DNA of 64,000 bases from Holacanthus passer (lineage: Eukaryota; Chordata; Actinopteri; Pomacanthidae), in assembly GCA_025331565.1 (NCBI GenBank), contig JAFREQ010000008.1, forward strand, positions 2,356,001 to 2,420,000, written 5' to 3'. Positions 26,525 through 39,289 of this stretch are shown here, piece by piece. The stretch's first letter is position 1. Every line of letters begins with the position of its first letter. The notes beneath the pieces are model-generated. The model was not told the origin of the DNA and made no database searches. It saw only the letters and a list, made by a program, of their open reading frames with translations. The position numbers were made by a program, and so were the translations under genes.

Positions 26525-26978
26525 CTAGTTAAAAGCTAGTTGCTAACTTTGTTGCTGTTTGCTGCTTGATAGCATACAGTTGGTTTATCAGGGATTTTTT
26601 TTGCTGAAAACAGACTGCTGTATTGAAATGATTGCTGATGAGAATGAACCAAAACAGGAAAGTTGTAGGCTATAACACCAAAACAATGAGAATAAAGATG
26701 TTAAATCGATCTTTAAAGCTCAGGGGAACTGCATGCTTGATTAGTGCAGCTTTAAGTACAGTACTGGGGTAAATGTATTGCTATTGCTTGGTGGCTATAA
26801 CACTAGAAACAGGAAGATAGTGATTGTAGTGAGTGAAAAAATAAGAACATGGAAGATGAGAGGATAAGTTTACCTTTGTCTTTTGGGTGAACTGGGCTCA
26901 GTTGCCTACTTAAAACTGCAAAAGCTAGACTGAATGAAGGTATTGTCTTTACCTTAAAAGTTAAACCTTTATCTTGCA

Positions 26979-27310
26979 GGGTGGTGCAGAGACAACCACC
27001 TATTACTCAATGTAAGTAATACCAGGGAGCTGATGGTTGATTTTAGGAAAAGCAAAGCAAAGACATGCAACCCTGTCTACAGGAGTGGAGCTGAAGTGGA
27101 GCAAGTGAACAGGTTCCTGGGAATCTGCGTCACAGGGAATCTGTCATGGACATCATACATCTCCACCCTGGTAAAGAAAGCTCAGAAACAGCTGAACTTA
27201 AGAAAACTGGTCCCATGCCAAGTTCTTGTTAACTTTTACAGAGCGAAAATAGAAAGCATCAGTGATATCAGTGACGTGAGGTGCCTGCACGTGTCTGACA
27301 TATTTTCCAG
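26979..27310 (+). pseudogene. LINE reverse transcriptase thumb-region relic
   Basis: Translation reads GWCRDNHLLLNVSNTRELMV, then DFRKSKAK, FLGICVTGNLSWTSYIS, LVKKAQKQLNLRKL and LVNFYRAKIESI. This is the segment after the palm of L2/Rex1/CR1-type reverse transcriptases (LxLNxxKTKEMVVDFR...FLGVxIxxxLSW...KAQQRLxFLRxL...FYRxxxESI). The reading frame is almost open over this length but ends soon after. The upstream catalytic YADD motif is absent. It is a 5'- and 3'-truncated insertion with no sign of function. Confidence 0.8.
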
Positions 27311-29859
27311 CCTACTTTAAATGAAACCACACAAACTACCGTATGACAAAAGCTTCTACGGTATATGACAGCTACAGTAGCTTGGAAAATAGAGGTATGG
27401 GCACTAAATTTGATGAATATGCTGTTTATCGGACCACAAATGAGACAAGAATTTGGTTGGAAATGAGGAGTGTTCCTGTTCAGGCTGGTCTGCCTAAACT
27501 CTATGTGATTTGCAGAGTTTCCTGATGGACAGAAAGCTTTACTAGTAACTTGTTAAAGTAACCTCTAACTGCTGCTAACAGTAGCTGCCGTTAGCCGTGT
27601 ATCTGTATCCAGCTCTCTGTTGTTGATTGTTGTTGACCGATTGCTGATTGTTGTCCAACCAAGTCATACATCACAATATTTTATAGCAGCTTTGAATGGC
27701 TGTACTCCAACAGTGAGTAAATGGCTGGACGTTATAGATGGGGAGATGTAATGTCATTTACATATGGTGATAATTATGCACATTTTCAGACAGTCTCTCC
27801 AGGAAGGCATTCATAGAGTTGCACTCGAGTACAACTCAAGTGGTTTGGCTTTTCTGAACTCACTCATAGAATTCCTGCTAATTTCATAAAGGTTTATGAG
27901 ACTGAACTCTCAGTTAAGTGTCTGTTACATCCACTTAAACATTAGATTTGCAGCTCACAGGATTTAGCTTTTCTTACCTCTATGATATAAGTGTGCTTCG
28001 TACAGAGCAATCGTGTGTGCTGCTAACGGCGCATGAAGATTTACACACTATCATGCCAGTGCAGGGAGCAGCCTATTCTCTGAAGGGAGCAGACTCATGT
28101 TTCTCTGCTCTGTATGCTAATAAATTCTAAGGGCAAAAAAACAGGTTGATTTACAAGTTGACCCTTACCATCCCAAACAGCATTACAAACAACTCTGATT
28201 TCCTCGCACCCAGGCATCGGGGGAAGACAGAGAGGGCAATCATATTCATCTGTAGCCGCCCTCACTCTGCATTTGCCAGGTCTGACAGAGAAACCGCGGG
28301 GGTTGTGTGCTCACTGAATGAAATGTGAATAAATAACACAGAGAGAGAGAGAGAGAGAGGGAGAGAGAAGAGAAGAGAAGAGAAGAGAGAGGCAAAAGCA
28401 TTAATTTCCCTCCTTCATTCATATTCACACAGCGGGGACATCGCTCTCAGACGTGTGATCTTAAACAGATTTCTTGGCGCTCACCCCCATCAGCGTATTT
28501 TCTCTGTCATGTATCAAAGCCGTCGTATATATGAATAAACCCCCAAACCCACGTCATATCCTGCCTGAGCTAGAGCGATATTCAGGACAAAATCGGGAGG
28601 GGGCTGGGGAGGGCGTAAGGCAGTAGGGACTCCGGTGCACATTGCGGGGATCGTGGCGGGAGACGACACCATACATCAGTGGGGACATAGGCTGTCAGAG
28701 CGTGAATGGGTTTTGTCATGAATGAATAACTACCAGAAATGTGCGGTGAGGGGAAGAAGAGAGCTTTACTTGCCTAAGCCTTTTCATCTCCTGTGATCCA
28801 CACTTCAGGGCTCGAGTGAAGAAGGGGGGTCGGGCCAGTGGGGTGTTGGGGGGCTTGTTGAAATAAACAGATACCTCAGTGGGAGAGGATAAGGAGAGAA
28901 TGAGGAAATGGATAAAGTCTGTAACAGAAGGTGCAGCCAAGCCAATCCGACAGTGTACAGTGTGTGTAGTGTGTGCTGCCCATGCGAGCATTGTGTTGTA
29001 TTCTCATGTGAACTGTCCCCTCAGGCTTGTGTCGCCTGAGCGTACAACTAATTTCTCACCCAAAGGGAACTCTGTCACAAGGAATATGCAATGAGGAAAA
29101 GGCTCACCGGAACCATCTCACCCTCACTGTCTCACTGTCACTACTTTAGTCCCAGATGACTTTAACCATTAGGACCTAAATGGCACCACTGTGTTTGCAT
29201 TTAAGCAAACAGGAATGAAAGCTGGCATGAAAATTGTAACAGAAATGGCCTTCTCTCTTGTGAGTGATAAAAGGGATAGCTGGAGGGGAAAAGCCATAAA
29301 ATGTGAGTATAGACAAAAAAAGAAGATGTAGACCCTCCTACGGGATGAAACAGTCCATACTGTGAGGAGGTGGGTGAGACTGGGAAGGTGAGGGATATGG
29401 GCTGAAGTGGGAAGGTGGGAGATACTAAGTCTTGCCCACCGCAATGTGTTTGTACTTTACCGGCACAATCCCAGAATGCCGCCTGCTGATTTTCCGTCTG
29501 CCCTGGCACTGGTTTTCATGGCAGCTGGCGTATCCTTCTCCCCATCCCTCCCTTCCAAGAATGGCAACAATGGATTCAGGGGGGCTGAGACACTGCCAGT
29601 GTCAAAGGTTAGCTCCACCTCTCACTGCCATGGCTCTGCACTCCTGTCACCTATTGACCTTTTTGTCATTTTTACCCATGAATATGATATGCTGATGTAT
29701 GTGCAATTACACACACATATACAGGTGAAAAATTAAAAGGAAAAACTGGAATAAATGAGTGGAGAAACATAAAGAATGCAGATGCTTCCACACAGTTGTG
29801 CTGCATAATACAATTTAGTAGTTAACATTCTATCATGCTCTGTGACGTACAAAAAACTG
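27311..29859. other. Intergenic DNA, no gene recognised
   Basis: Contains a GA microsatellite (28339-28391) and a G-rich, relatively CpG-containing stretch around 28560-28680. Overlapping frames of about 100 codons at 29169-29736 on both strands have no domain. Confidence 0.5.
28339..28391. repeat. GA / AGAGA microsatellite
   Basis: A GA dinucleotide block passes into a five-base GAAGA-type repeat (AGAAG units). Confidence 0.9.
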
Positions 29860-30720
29860 AGAAGGCCCAGTTGATTCTTAAGACAGGAAGAGATCCAAGT
29901 CACTCTGAAAGAGGGTTCATTAGATGGCAGGAGCTTCAGTCAGACTGCTAAAATAGCTAGTGTTTCAATGGAAACAGTGGGATAGACATCTGTAAATAGG
30001 GTTGGAAATTGTGGTCGACTGCGCACATTTGATGACCATGATGCGTTTGCATTAGGGCGATATGTAAGGAAAACCGGAAATGCAACTCTTCCTCGGGTGA
30101 CAGAGAATGTGAATGCAGGATGTGATCAGACAGTTTTTGGAGATCTCTTACAAAAGACTCCAAATCAGAGGCAAAGTGCCGTTTGCTCGGCTTCGTGGGA
30201 ACTGTTCGATGAAGCAATCCAAGAGCTAGCCGATGCGATGTGAAAGATTTTGTAAATCCCCCTGTCACTGATCAGTCATGTAGTGTGCAAACCACGACTT
30301 CAAGATTCTTGATTACAAGACAGAAAGTGATGTAGCGTGACCAAAGCGTTAGAGGGAAGGGTCACTGTAAATCAATACAAAGCTGTTCTGAGAGATCACC
30401 TTTATCCTCTGATGAAACACTTCTATCCTGATGGTCTCTTCCAGTATGACAATGCTCCCATCAAAAGGGCACAAGGAGTCCCTGAATGGTTTGATGAGCA
30501 CCATAACAGTCACCAGATCTCATCATAATTGAACATCTATGGGGGATTTTGGACCAATGTGTTAGACAGTGCTCTCCACCACCATCATTAAAACACCAAA
30601 TGAGGGAATATCTTCTGAAAGAACGGTGTCACATTTATCCAGTAGAGTTCCAGAAACTTAACGAGTGCATTGAAGCTGTTCTGACAGCATGTTCTCAACT
30701 GCTTACGAAGACACTTTATA
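29860..30720 (+). pseudogene. Tc1-like transposase pseudogene
   Basis: Plus-strand fragments in successive frames follow a Tc1/mariner transposase. Around 30009-30120 is GRLRTFDDHDAFALGRYVRK followed by TGNATLPRVTENVNAG. Around 30337-30528 is GRVTVNQYKAVLRDHLYPLM, then HFYPDGLFQYDNAPIKRAQG, which carries the YDNAP motif with the second catalytic Asp. Around 30530-30640 is IEHLWGILDQCVRQ, the region of the third acidic residue. Several frameshifts and stops separate these blocks, so no enzyme can be made. Inverted terminal repeats were not located, so the ends are approximate. Confidence 0.82.
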
Positions 30721-31123
30721 TTGTTTTTGACTGTCTGTACCTGTCTGTATATGCACCTGACTCAAGCCTAATGTAAGCCTGGATTTACCTTTTCCATATG
30801 AATATTGGGCTAACAAATTTCGTGATGTATTTTTCATTTTCTGTATTGAATTGTTTTATTTGTGTCATCTTCTGTCATCTATTGTTGGACAGCTGGAGTG
30901 TAGTAGCAAGTCTGTCTCTCTCATGTAGTGTTTTGTCAGTGCCCCCTCACATACAAGCCCATTACTCTGTATCGTCCATTTTACCCTTTACTGTACATAC
31001 TGGTGGAGATTTATGTATTTACAGGGACAGTGAACAATGAAAAACACTTATTAAGTGTCATGTTCTTCATCGTTCATGATCAAGGTTAAAAGGAGGCTTT
31101 TAAACATGTGCTGCAGAATAGAA

Positions 31124-31154
31124 GTGTGTGTGTGTGTGTGTGTCTGTGTGTGTT
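31124..31154. repeat. TG microsatellite
   Basis: TG repeat with one TC interruption. Confidence 0.9.
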
Positions 31155-31537
31155 TGCCAGTCCCCAAAGGCCCAGTGGTTCCCCCTGACTAACTGTGTAA
31201 TCGATCATAAAAAATGCTGAATAGCTCAGTCTGGACAAGAAACAGGGAGGCAGCAGTGTACAAGGGACATTGACTGAGTTAATGGTGGTTTATGTGATGG
31301 CCTATGTGTAGGTGTCTTTGTGGTCACTGCTATGAACTCAGCTGCACTGGGATGTATTACAGAATAAAAATGTGATTTGTATTTGTCCAAAAAAGTACGG
31401 TCATGGGTGATGAGCATGCTGAGTATTCCTAAAATCTAAGTATCTTTGGACAAATTTATATACTTTTTTATTTTTTTTTATTTGGGTTCTTGATTTTTAT
31501 TGTTCCATGTCTCACTTACTCACCTACACACAGCTTG

Positions 31538-31668
31538 AAGGAACACACTTACATTTTGGAAAACGTGCTTGTTCGCTGGCTTACCTCAAAGTCTGATGAG
31601 AACATTAATTTTACTTTAGTACAGAGGATGGAGTAAAATTAGCTAAAAGACTGCAAACACAGTGAGAC
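31538..31668. repeat. Diverged teleost interspersed repeat fragment
   Basis: The order AAGGAACACACTTACATTTTGG, GTGCTTGTTCGCTGGCTT and AAGTCTGATGAGAACATT follows the end of a common fish repeat. In better copies that repeat reads as a short-ATTTTGGGAAA-CTTATTCGCTTTCTTGC-GATGAGAAGATT series. Only one end of the family is kept. Confidence 0.45.
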
Positions 31669-34600
31669 AGTCTCAATCAAAACTGAAAATAACTTGATGT
31701 ATTTCTAAAAAGTGAGCAAAGACAGGACTTCTGAGGTGCTGCATGCAGTCACTCTGCCCAGCTGTTGGTCAGTAAATAGGCTAGCTCCAATGCACAAGCT
31801 AAACTGATTGGCCTCCCGGGTTTGGATAGCACATCAGCAATCAGTAAACAGGTGTTCCCGTCCCGGGCTGCTGGAAGCTACGGACAATGAGCTTGTAAAC
31901 ATGTTCAACACCTCTGATATGTACACTACAGCAATCAGTTTGTCTAAGTAAAAAGCTTGTTTAGATCACAAGTGAATGTCTGAAGAAATGCTGCATATTC
32001 CCAAGTGAAATTTGCAGTGTGTTTAGGTAAATGAAAATAAGATATGTTTTTACAAGGCTGGAACCACACATAACATTAATATAAGTAGGCAGCTAACATA
32101 AGTTTTGGAATTTAAAGTGGAAACAATGGGTACAATTTGTGCCATACAACATAATATCTGCATTTCTTAATTATGAAAACTACAGATTCTATTTTCTACA
32201 TATTTGAAAGCCCTTTGGGAAATAAGCTGCGAAACTCTGAAGGAATGTGCAGCTCAGAAAACTTGATAGATTTCTGGGGTTTAGAATTACAACCAGTAAA
32301 ACTACCAGACACAATACTATCTGATAGCAATCACATCAAATAATTAAGTCATTTTGCAGTGCATGAAATTAGCTGTTAGCTGACAATTATGGTCAGGAAG
32401 TGAAAAAAACAAACTGGACAACAAGAGCAACATCAGCATCTGCTTGATACTAGAAAATATTTTGACGATGACTGTGTGTTGATGTGATGACCTGAACTAT
32501 CCCTGAAAGTGTAAAATACAATGCCCACATTAATGTCAGGACCATTGCAGTCATTTATAGGTATTACCTGGTTTATTTTCTCAAACAACACCTAAATAAC
32601 AAGACTAAACAGTTTCTGCTGTCTTTGGATTGATGTTGAACATAATGCACAGTATGTAAACTTAATTGACTGAACTTGGTGGAACACTGAAATACATGCT
32701 AGAAAGTTTGGCTCAGGATGTCCTCACCTAAACCAACCGACGTGATGATACAAGAAAAGCAACAAGGATTAAGAATCTCTGAGAAAGATGCACACACAAA
32801 CACTGACACAAACACACACAAACACACATAATCAAGCTGTGCATCCCTCCCTAATCCAGGCTGGATGGGGCCTGTAATACAGCGGCTCTTCCCTCCTGGT
32901 AGACCCCGGTTCGTCTTTCATCTCCCAGGGACTGTTTACTTCCAGTAATTAGGCCATTCATCACCCTAATGGGAACATCCCCCTCCACTAAATAACTTCT
33001 CTTTTCTCTGAGCAGGCTTACAATCCTGCACAGCATCCTGGGAGGGAGGTGGCACTACTCCTAGGCACTGGTACCAGTGAGGGGGGCAGGATGTCCAATC
33101 TGTCAACATTTCTTATCTGAAGGCCACAATGCACTTGGGTGTGCTGTAAGGGGAAGTGAGGTCTGATGAAACAATGGAATGTGTAATTTTAAATATTGTG
33201 CAGATGCTCTCCAAATATAATAATGTACTATTTGTGAGTGATGAGAAGCTGAATTAGTGATATAGATGAACTGCATGTCATTGGAAGAGATGTAGAGATG
33301 TGTAGAGATGTAGTTGCCCTTGAAATTTGACAGCAGGTGCCGACCACTAGTTAATGAGTCTTATTGAACAATATCAAGAGTTGGTGGTGTGCGTTTCAAT
33401 ACCAGGTCAAAGAGGCTTAATTCACTCTTTTCACTCTCGTCTTTCACCTCCTGATCTATCAATGCAAACAATCCTCTACAGACCTGTATAGCTCCATATT
33501 CTCCAGAGACTCAGGTTTGCTAATAAGCCACAAGCAATTCTTAGTGAGTTACACAGTACAGAAGATAATGACACTCCAAGTGGTGCATTAATGTGACTTC
33601 AAGAAACTGCTGACAGAAATACATGTTCCCCATTGACGTCAATTTTAAAATAAATTGTAAAACTGTTGACAGGACAGGAGAATACACAAACACTGGCCCA
33701 AACTTTTTTTGGCATTTGCACTGGAGGAGCAACTTTCATTTAAATGAATAACCGCAACCATTACTCTATCTTGGAAGACGATATCCATCCATGTTATACT
33801 TCTGATTTTGAATCAAATGCTGTCAAAAGTCCTTTAACTGTGTCACATTCTTGTGTCCCGATTCATTTCTTAAACAAGCAAGCACTAGCAATAATGAGTA
33901 TATGAGCAAATGTTTTAGCATGAAGCTAAAAATCTTTGACAGTGCATGCCATTTATCTCAGTGACAGACTTGATGTCAGTAAGAACAACTTAGGAAAACC
34001 TCATCTTGAGTGGAGGTCAGTTAAATCATGTAATTACTCATTATTTCCCCCTTCAAGAAACTCTAACTCTCTACTTCAGGGTGAACAATAGCTATTGTGG
34101 CTCGGACAGACACCTCAGACAAAGCCGTGGGAAGAGAAGGGGGAGTATATTAATGAAACACCAATGGGAGCAGTGCTGATGAGAGATTGGCGAGTTGATG
34201 GCTCCGGCGGTGCTGCCTTTCCATTCATTACCCTGTGCTGCTGTATCGGCACAGGCTGAAGTCCAAAGCCTTGTCTTGTCCACTGGGGAATGAGTGGACG
34301 AGCTGGACTCCTCATCTACCTCTCTGATCACCACTCACCTCTCTCAGGGTGCCATTGTGTCCTGTCCCTCTTCATTAAGATAGGCCTTAATGGACTTTTT
34401 CCAGGCCTATGTGCTTGCAGAGAGAGATAGAGAGTAGGGAGATGTAAAAGGGCACATGAGGCTGTGAATGAATGTGTTCCCCTTCTCTTGTCACCTATAC
34501 AACAGGTTTGACAGGCTAAAAAGAGAGTCCCTCTCAATAAAGAAAGGGCTCTCTTTCAATATTTGGTCTCAGAGAGAGAAATGAAAGATAGGAAAAAAGG

Positions 34601-37167
34601 GAGGCGGGGTGTTTCTCTCTTTTCAGGGGTCTTTCTATGAAGGGTTGCGATTTGGGCCAGCTGCTCTACCTTTTCTGTATTGTGGAGTTATTCCTATTTG
34701 AAAACTGAGCCGAGGCAAAATGACCAACCCCAAATATGTTTAATGTATTTGAAAACAAGACATTTATACAGTCTGATCTGTTTTGGTATATGTTTGTGGA
34801 ATTATGTTCAAAAGCCTGTTCTTTTTTTTCTCTGGACTTTGAAACGGCCATGTTCAGAAATGTGCTTGAAAATTCCAATTCATCTCCCTCTTATTTGATC
34901 TCTACCTCTTTCTCCCCTTCGTTCTTTTCTACAGCTATGTGTCAGTCGGGTTCATGGCTCCTGAAGGTTCTTCGTCTAGATGTCTCTGATCCGGTTCCTT
35001 GTCCCTCAGAAGACTCAGCTAGTTGTTTGTTCTGGCTTTGCTCATAACTGCTCAGATCATGTGTTGTGTCAAATTAACTGTGGTATCTCCTTTAGTACCT
35101 CTTGTCTCTTTCTGCTTTTCCCCATTCAATCATTTTTTTGGTCAAGTTTTTCCTTGTCTGAATCGAAGGTCTAAGGAAAGAGGGTATCACACTGTATGTT
35201 GTACAGAATGTAAAGACCTTGAGACAAATTTGTGAGCAGAAAATACAACATTAAAAGTAATTTTTTTGGATGTTCCTCTAATATTTGCTTTTATTCTTGT
35301 GAATTACTAAATATCCTTTGCAGGGCTCCAAAAAATTATCAAATGATTGACTTTGTGGTTGACTTGTTCATAATCCACAGTCATATGGATTACTTAGTTA
35401 TGTGCAATACAAGACATTACTTAGTAATGTTAAAGTAATATGATTACCATTGTGCTGACAACTGAGTAACAAAAGTAAAGTGACCAGCAATGTATTACTA
35501 GTAGTAATGACCAGTTGTTTGCTTGTATGTTATTGTCATCATTTCATTCATTGCTTTCTTATACAAACTTACACCATGTTATATAGTGTAATTAAATATC
35601 AGGGTGATGTCACTGACTGTGTACAGCTGTAAAGGAGGGTTGTACTTTGATAATAGAAAGATGTAGAGGATATTTGATAATATATTGTCCATCAATATAG
35701 ACTAGGTACAGTCTACTAGTCTGCATCCATCATTAAGCCAAATCTCAAATACGGCACAGTCATAAAAAAACACAACTGATTTTGTAACTCAAGAACACAG
35801 GAGCCATCTCACTCCCCCATCCCCCCCAGCTACTATCAGATACAGGTTTTGTATTCAGCAAAGGGTCACTCTCATTAGTCAAACCCTTGTATGGCACGGT
35901 AATGAATTAAATTAGGTAGCTCATTAGCCAGCAACTGGGTGATAGGCGAACTCATTTGAAGTGCATGTGCCTTCTCTGGTTTCAACACTGATGAGGATGT
36001 TATTGGAACAGGAAGGCGTGTTTCACTGGTAGCTTGTTTTGCGGCTCACCTTTGAAGGTTTTACACAAGGCAGGGGAATGAAACCAATTTTGACACACCT
36101 GATCCTGATTGCTGGAAAAATTGGTAGCTCAGCTAACAATGCTGAGAATGAAAGAGAAAAATGGAAAGGCCGAACCGTACAGAATAAGACCTGAGCAGCA
36201 TCACCTCAGCACTTGCTCTGTCATTATCATTCTCTAAATATGAATAGAGTCAGGCATATATTTGTTATATTGTAAGACTGAAACAACATCACTACTACGT
36301 TACTATTACATTCACTGAGGTAATGTATAGGTTAAACTTCAGGCCTAACCACAGCACAGTACACATTCGTGATGGTTTAAACCACACTAAATCCGTTGAT
36401 TGAACTTGAAAAAGCAGGGACCGTAAGTAAATTATTCTTCTGTTGTTTCCTATTAATTGAAACAACAGTAGCCATACACTAATCGGAGGAAAAGGGAACA
36501 ACAGTTCCACAAAAAAAGCCAACTGCAGCATAAAAAGACTATTCTTCATCAAACCAAAAGTGGTGCCCCAAAATTTTTTCATAGTGGGGGCCAGATGGGG
36601 CCACTGAAAATCATGGAGCGGCACAACAAAACTTAAAGCCATAACTGAATTAAGGAATAGTTGAAAACTACTAAAACTTTGACTTCAATATTTTTCTTGC
36701 TAATGTCTGAGTGTAATTTCAAAATTTACAACCCCTTAGTTGCATTGACTGACACTTATTCCCTTGAGACTAATCTCAACCCCAACATAACTACATGCCA
36801 AACCCCAATGCTAACCTTTACCATAACCTTAACCAAAACACACATCTTAACCCTGAAATTTAATGATTTATGTTGAGTGAGGTGAGTCCCAAAAATGTGA
36901 CTGTGTCAACTCAATTAATACAAACACACACTCTCTCTCCATTTTCCCCCCAGATTGTTGCAATCCCTTTCACATTGCTTTGGTTTGTGTGTATCAAGGA
37001 CAAAAAAATTCAATATTTGAGTGGTGGGGCGTGCAAAGAGCACAGCTGAGGCCCTGTTTACTTCATAATGGAGACAGAGGGGAGAGAGGGAAGGGGAGAG
37101 AGAAAGAGGGAGACCTCCTTGTATCTTGTTTACCATTTCCGATGAAAAATCCCTGTTTTCTCTCTTT

Positions 37168-37172
<5 letters not shown>

Positions 37173-37199
<27 letters not shown>
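37173..37199. repeat. CA microsatellite
   Basis: Pure CA repeat of about 13 units. Confidence 0.9.
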
Positions 37200-38524
37200 T
37201 CACAAGGACAAAATGCACAGTAATCAGAGCTGTGAGTATCCATTATGTTGTAAAAGGGGGAATATGATTGATGCACATATGAATTAAAGTTCAATTGAAG
37301 GACGCAGCTCCCAGTTATAGCTGCTATTCATCAATTAGATCCTGAAACACCCCCTTCCACAGAGAGAAAAAAAAAGGAGCCAGCACAGAGTGTCCTTCCT
37401 TACTTTTGTATTTTCCTCTCGATGGACACAGCAGAACTCGCTGGCTATTTTTAATCTGAGGGAGAAAGGGCAACCCGCTTCCAATCATTTTCACTTAGTA
37501 GAAAGTTTGTTAACAAAGAATATTATAGGAAAGAAGTTGGTAGAATACTAATCTGAACGTCTGCAATCAGCAACAATTTTGATAATCATTTAATCTTTTC
37601 AGTTATTTATTCTGCTGTTTCTGGCTTTTTAAATGTGTGGATTTGCTTCTTTTCTCTGTTTTATGTCATCTTTGGATTTTGGGACCGTCTGACAAAACAA
37701 GTAATTTGAAGACATCACTCTGGGAAAGTAATCAGGTTGTTTTTAAACACTATTTGTCACTTTATAGACTAAATGATTAATCAGAAAAATCAACAATAGC
37801 AAAATAGCACGATTGCAGCCAAAGTTTTTTGGAATGTATAAACAAGTGTTTCTTGGTCCTGCTGAACAATTTGCCTCTTTTTCTTATTCGACCAGTGGCA
37901 GTCAAACTCAAATGAAGGCCTCGTGAGGTGCTGTTTTCTTTACTGGCACCTGACTCATGAAGGTACCATATTTTTCATTCAAAATGGTGCATTTTACAAA
38001 AAGGTGATGAGTTTGCAGCAAAGCTATTTGAACATTATTTTTAACAGCTGTTTTTCCTGGTCAATGAGAAGTTGATGAGACGAGGTTGACTTGAAAAAAA
38101 CTTTCTCATACTTGTAAAAACAGTATGTCATATACTCTATAAAGCTGGTACAGTTTGGCAACCTGTATTCTCTTTTCAACCAGAGTGAGCAGAGAGAATG
38201 ACAGTTCAGCAGGTTTGTCAGCTAGTAGAATGGCAAAAAGCTTGTACGGTTCATATTTGTGAGTACGTCAGTAACAGCAGACAACATCCACTAAGCTTTT
38301 TCTAAAGCCTAAAACATTTTTCTAGCACGGTTGTTGAAGCTGTCTTTCAAATACCAGCCAATGTCTCTCACACTTTTGTTCTACAAGTGAGCTGAAAACC
38401 AATAAAGAACCAAGCTTCCTTGACATTTTGCAGCTTTACCTGTGTCAATTCTAGCGTACATTGTTTCTGAAGGAGATAATCCGTGACAGAGAGCTTTGAT
38501 CAGGTACTTGTTTATGGTGCTGCA

Positions 38525-38603
38525 GTCTAAGGCCTTAATCTGCTAGGGAGATATCAGATAGTGCCATCCCTGGGTGATGCTGAGTGGATGGGAGACTGTC
38601 TGG
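38525..38603 (+). repeat. Possible 5S rRNA-derived SINE or pseudogene fragment
   Basis: The fragment starts GTCTAAGGCC, like the 5' end of vertebrate 5S rRNA (GTCTACGGCC). It ends GTGGATGGGAGACTGTCTGG, which differs from the 5S text TTGGATGGGAGACCGCCTGG at only a few positions. The distance between the two blocks is about 18 bases shorter than in 5S rRNA, and the middle is not convincingly alignable. 5S-headed SINEs are known in fish. It could also be coincidence in part. Confidence 0.3.
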
Positions 38604-39254
38604 TCGTGACTTTGTGTGCATAGGAGGGGATTAACTGAGAACAAAACAGAGTAGAGGAGAAAAGTAGAGAAACACAGAGAGACTATATAGAGGTAGGATG
38701 ATGACTATGCCTCATATTTGAATCGATAAACAGATTCATGGCGACATTCATGAAATGAAAAGACCAGGACCAGAGTTACAAAATCACTCTGGGTAGTTGT
38801 TCTGTTAAAATGCATCATTGGAGTAATGCAAACAACATTTTCAGCACCGTAATGCTTGACTCTACCTTTGCATCAAGAACTCTGCAATTGAGGGCAACCG
38901 ACTGCCATATTCAGGAGTCATTTCACATAGGAATAAAAACGTGTGTGACGCTCTGATGAAACAGCCAACAGATGTTGTTTTTCAAAGTTAAAGGGAGAAG
39001 TGAGATACAAGAGATTGGTATTCTGATCTGTTTTTTGTAAATAAACTGTAAGAATAATAGCCTACTTATCTGTCCCTCGTATGAAAGTTCTCATCATAGG
39101 CTTAGTGCCTCTAATTTCACTGTAATGTACAGTCATTTTCTTTTTATTTTCTTCTTTTAAGGAGGCTGTGGATTTCTTACTATCTGACCAAATCCTTATT
39201 TGAAAGTGCAGGTTTGTGCCCTCTAGTGGCTGTGTTTTCACCAAAGTAACACTT

Positions 39255-39289
39255 TGTAGTAGTAGTAGTAGTAGTAGTAGTTGTAGTAA
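39255..39289. repeat. GTA trinucleotide microsatellite
   Basis: About eight GTA/TAG units followed by a TTG-interrupted extension. Confidence 0.9.

Larger units (their letters stand above)
20136..26978. other. Intergenic DNA, repeat-poor, no gene recognised
   Basis: Apart from CA microsatellites at 21271-21336 and 26473-26523 this is complex unique-looking sequence. Open frames on both strands at 21360-21830 (122 codons on minus) and 22114-22575 (153 codons on plus) show no domain. Stretches at 23030-23260 and 25480-25740 look like conserved noncoding DNA by composition, without proof. Confidence 0.55.
30721..38524. other. Intergenic DNA, no gene recognised
   Basis: Contains microsatellites (31124-31154, 37173-37199), a repeat fragment at 31538-31668, and complex unique-looking sequence at 33950-34350. 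The text around 36770-36860 has degenerate AACCCTAA-like and CCTTAACC motifs. No coding region longer than 115 codons exists, and none shows a domain. Confidence 0.55.

Noticed and set aside
36295..36642. 115-codon minus frame with hydrophobic stretches
   Set aside because: Hydrophobicity comes from A-rich sequence on the plus strand. No motif is present, and the first part looks repeat-derived.
36770..36870. AACCCTAA-like and CCTTAACC motifs suggesting an interstitial telomere repeat
   Set aside because: The units are irregular and few, and no tandem TTAGGG array is present.
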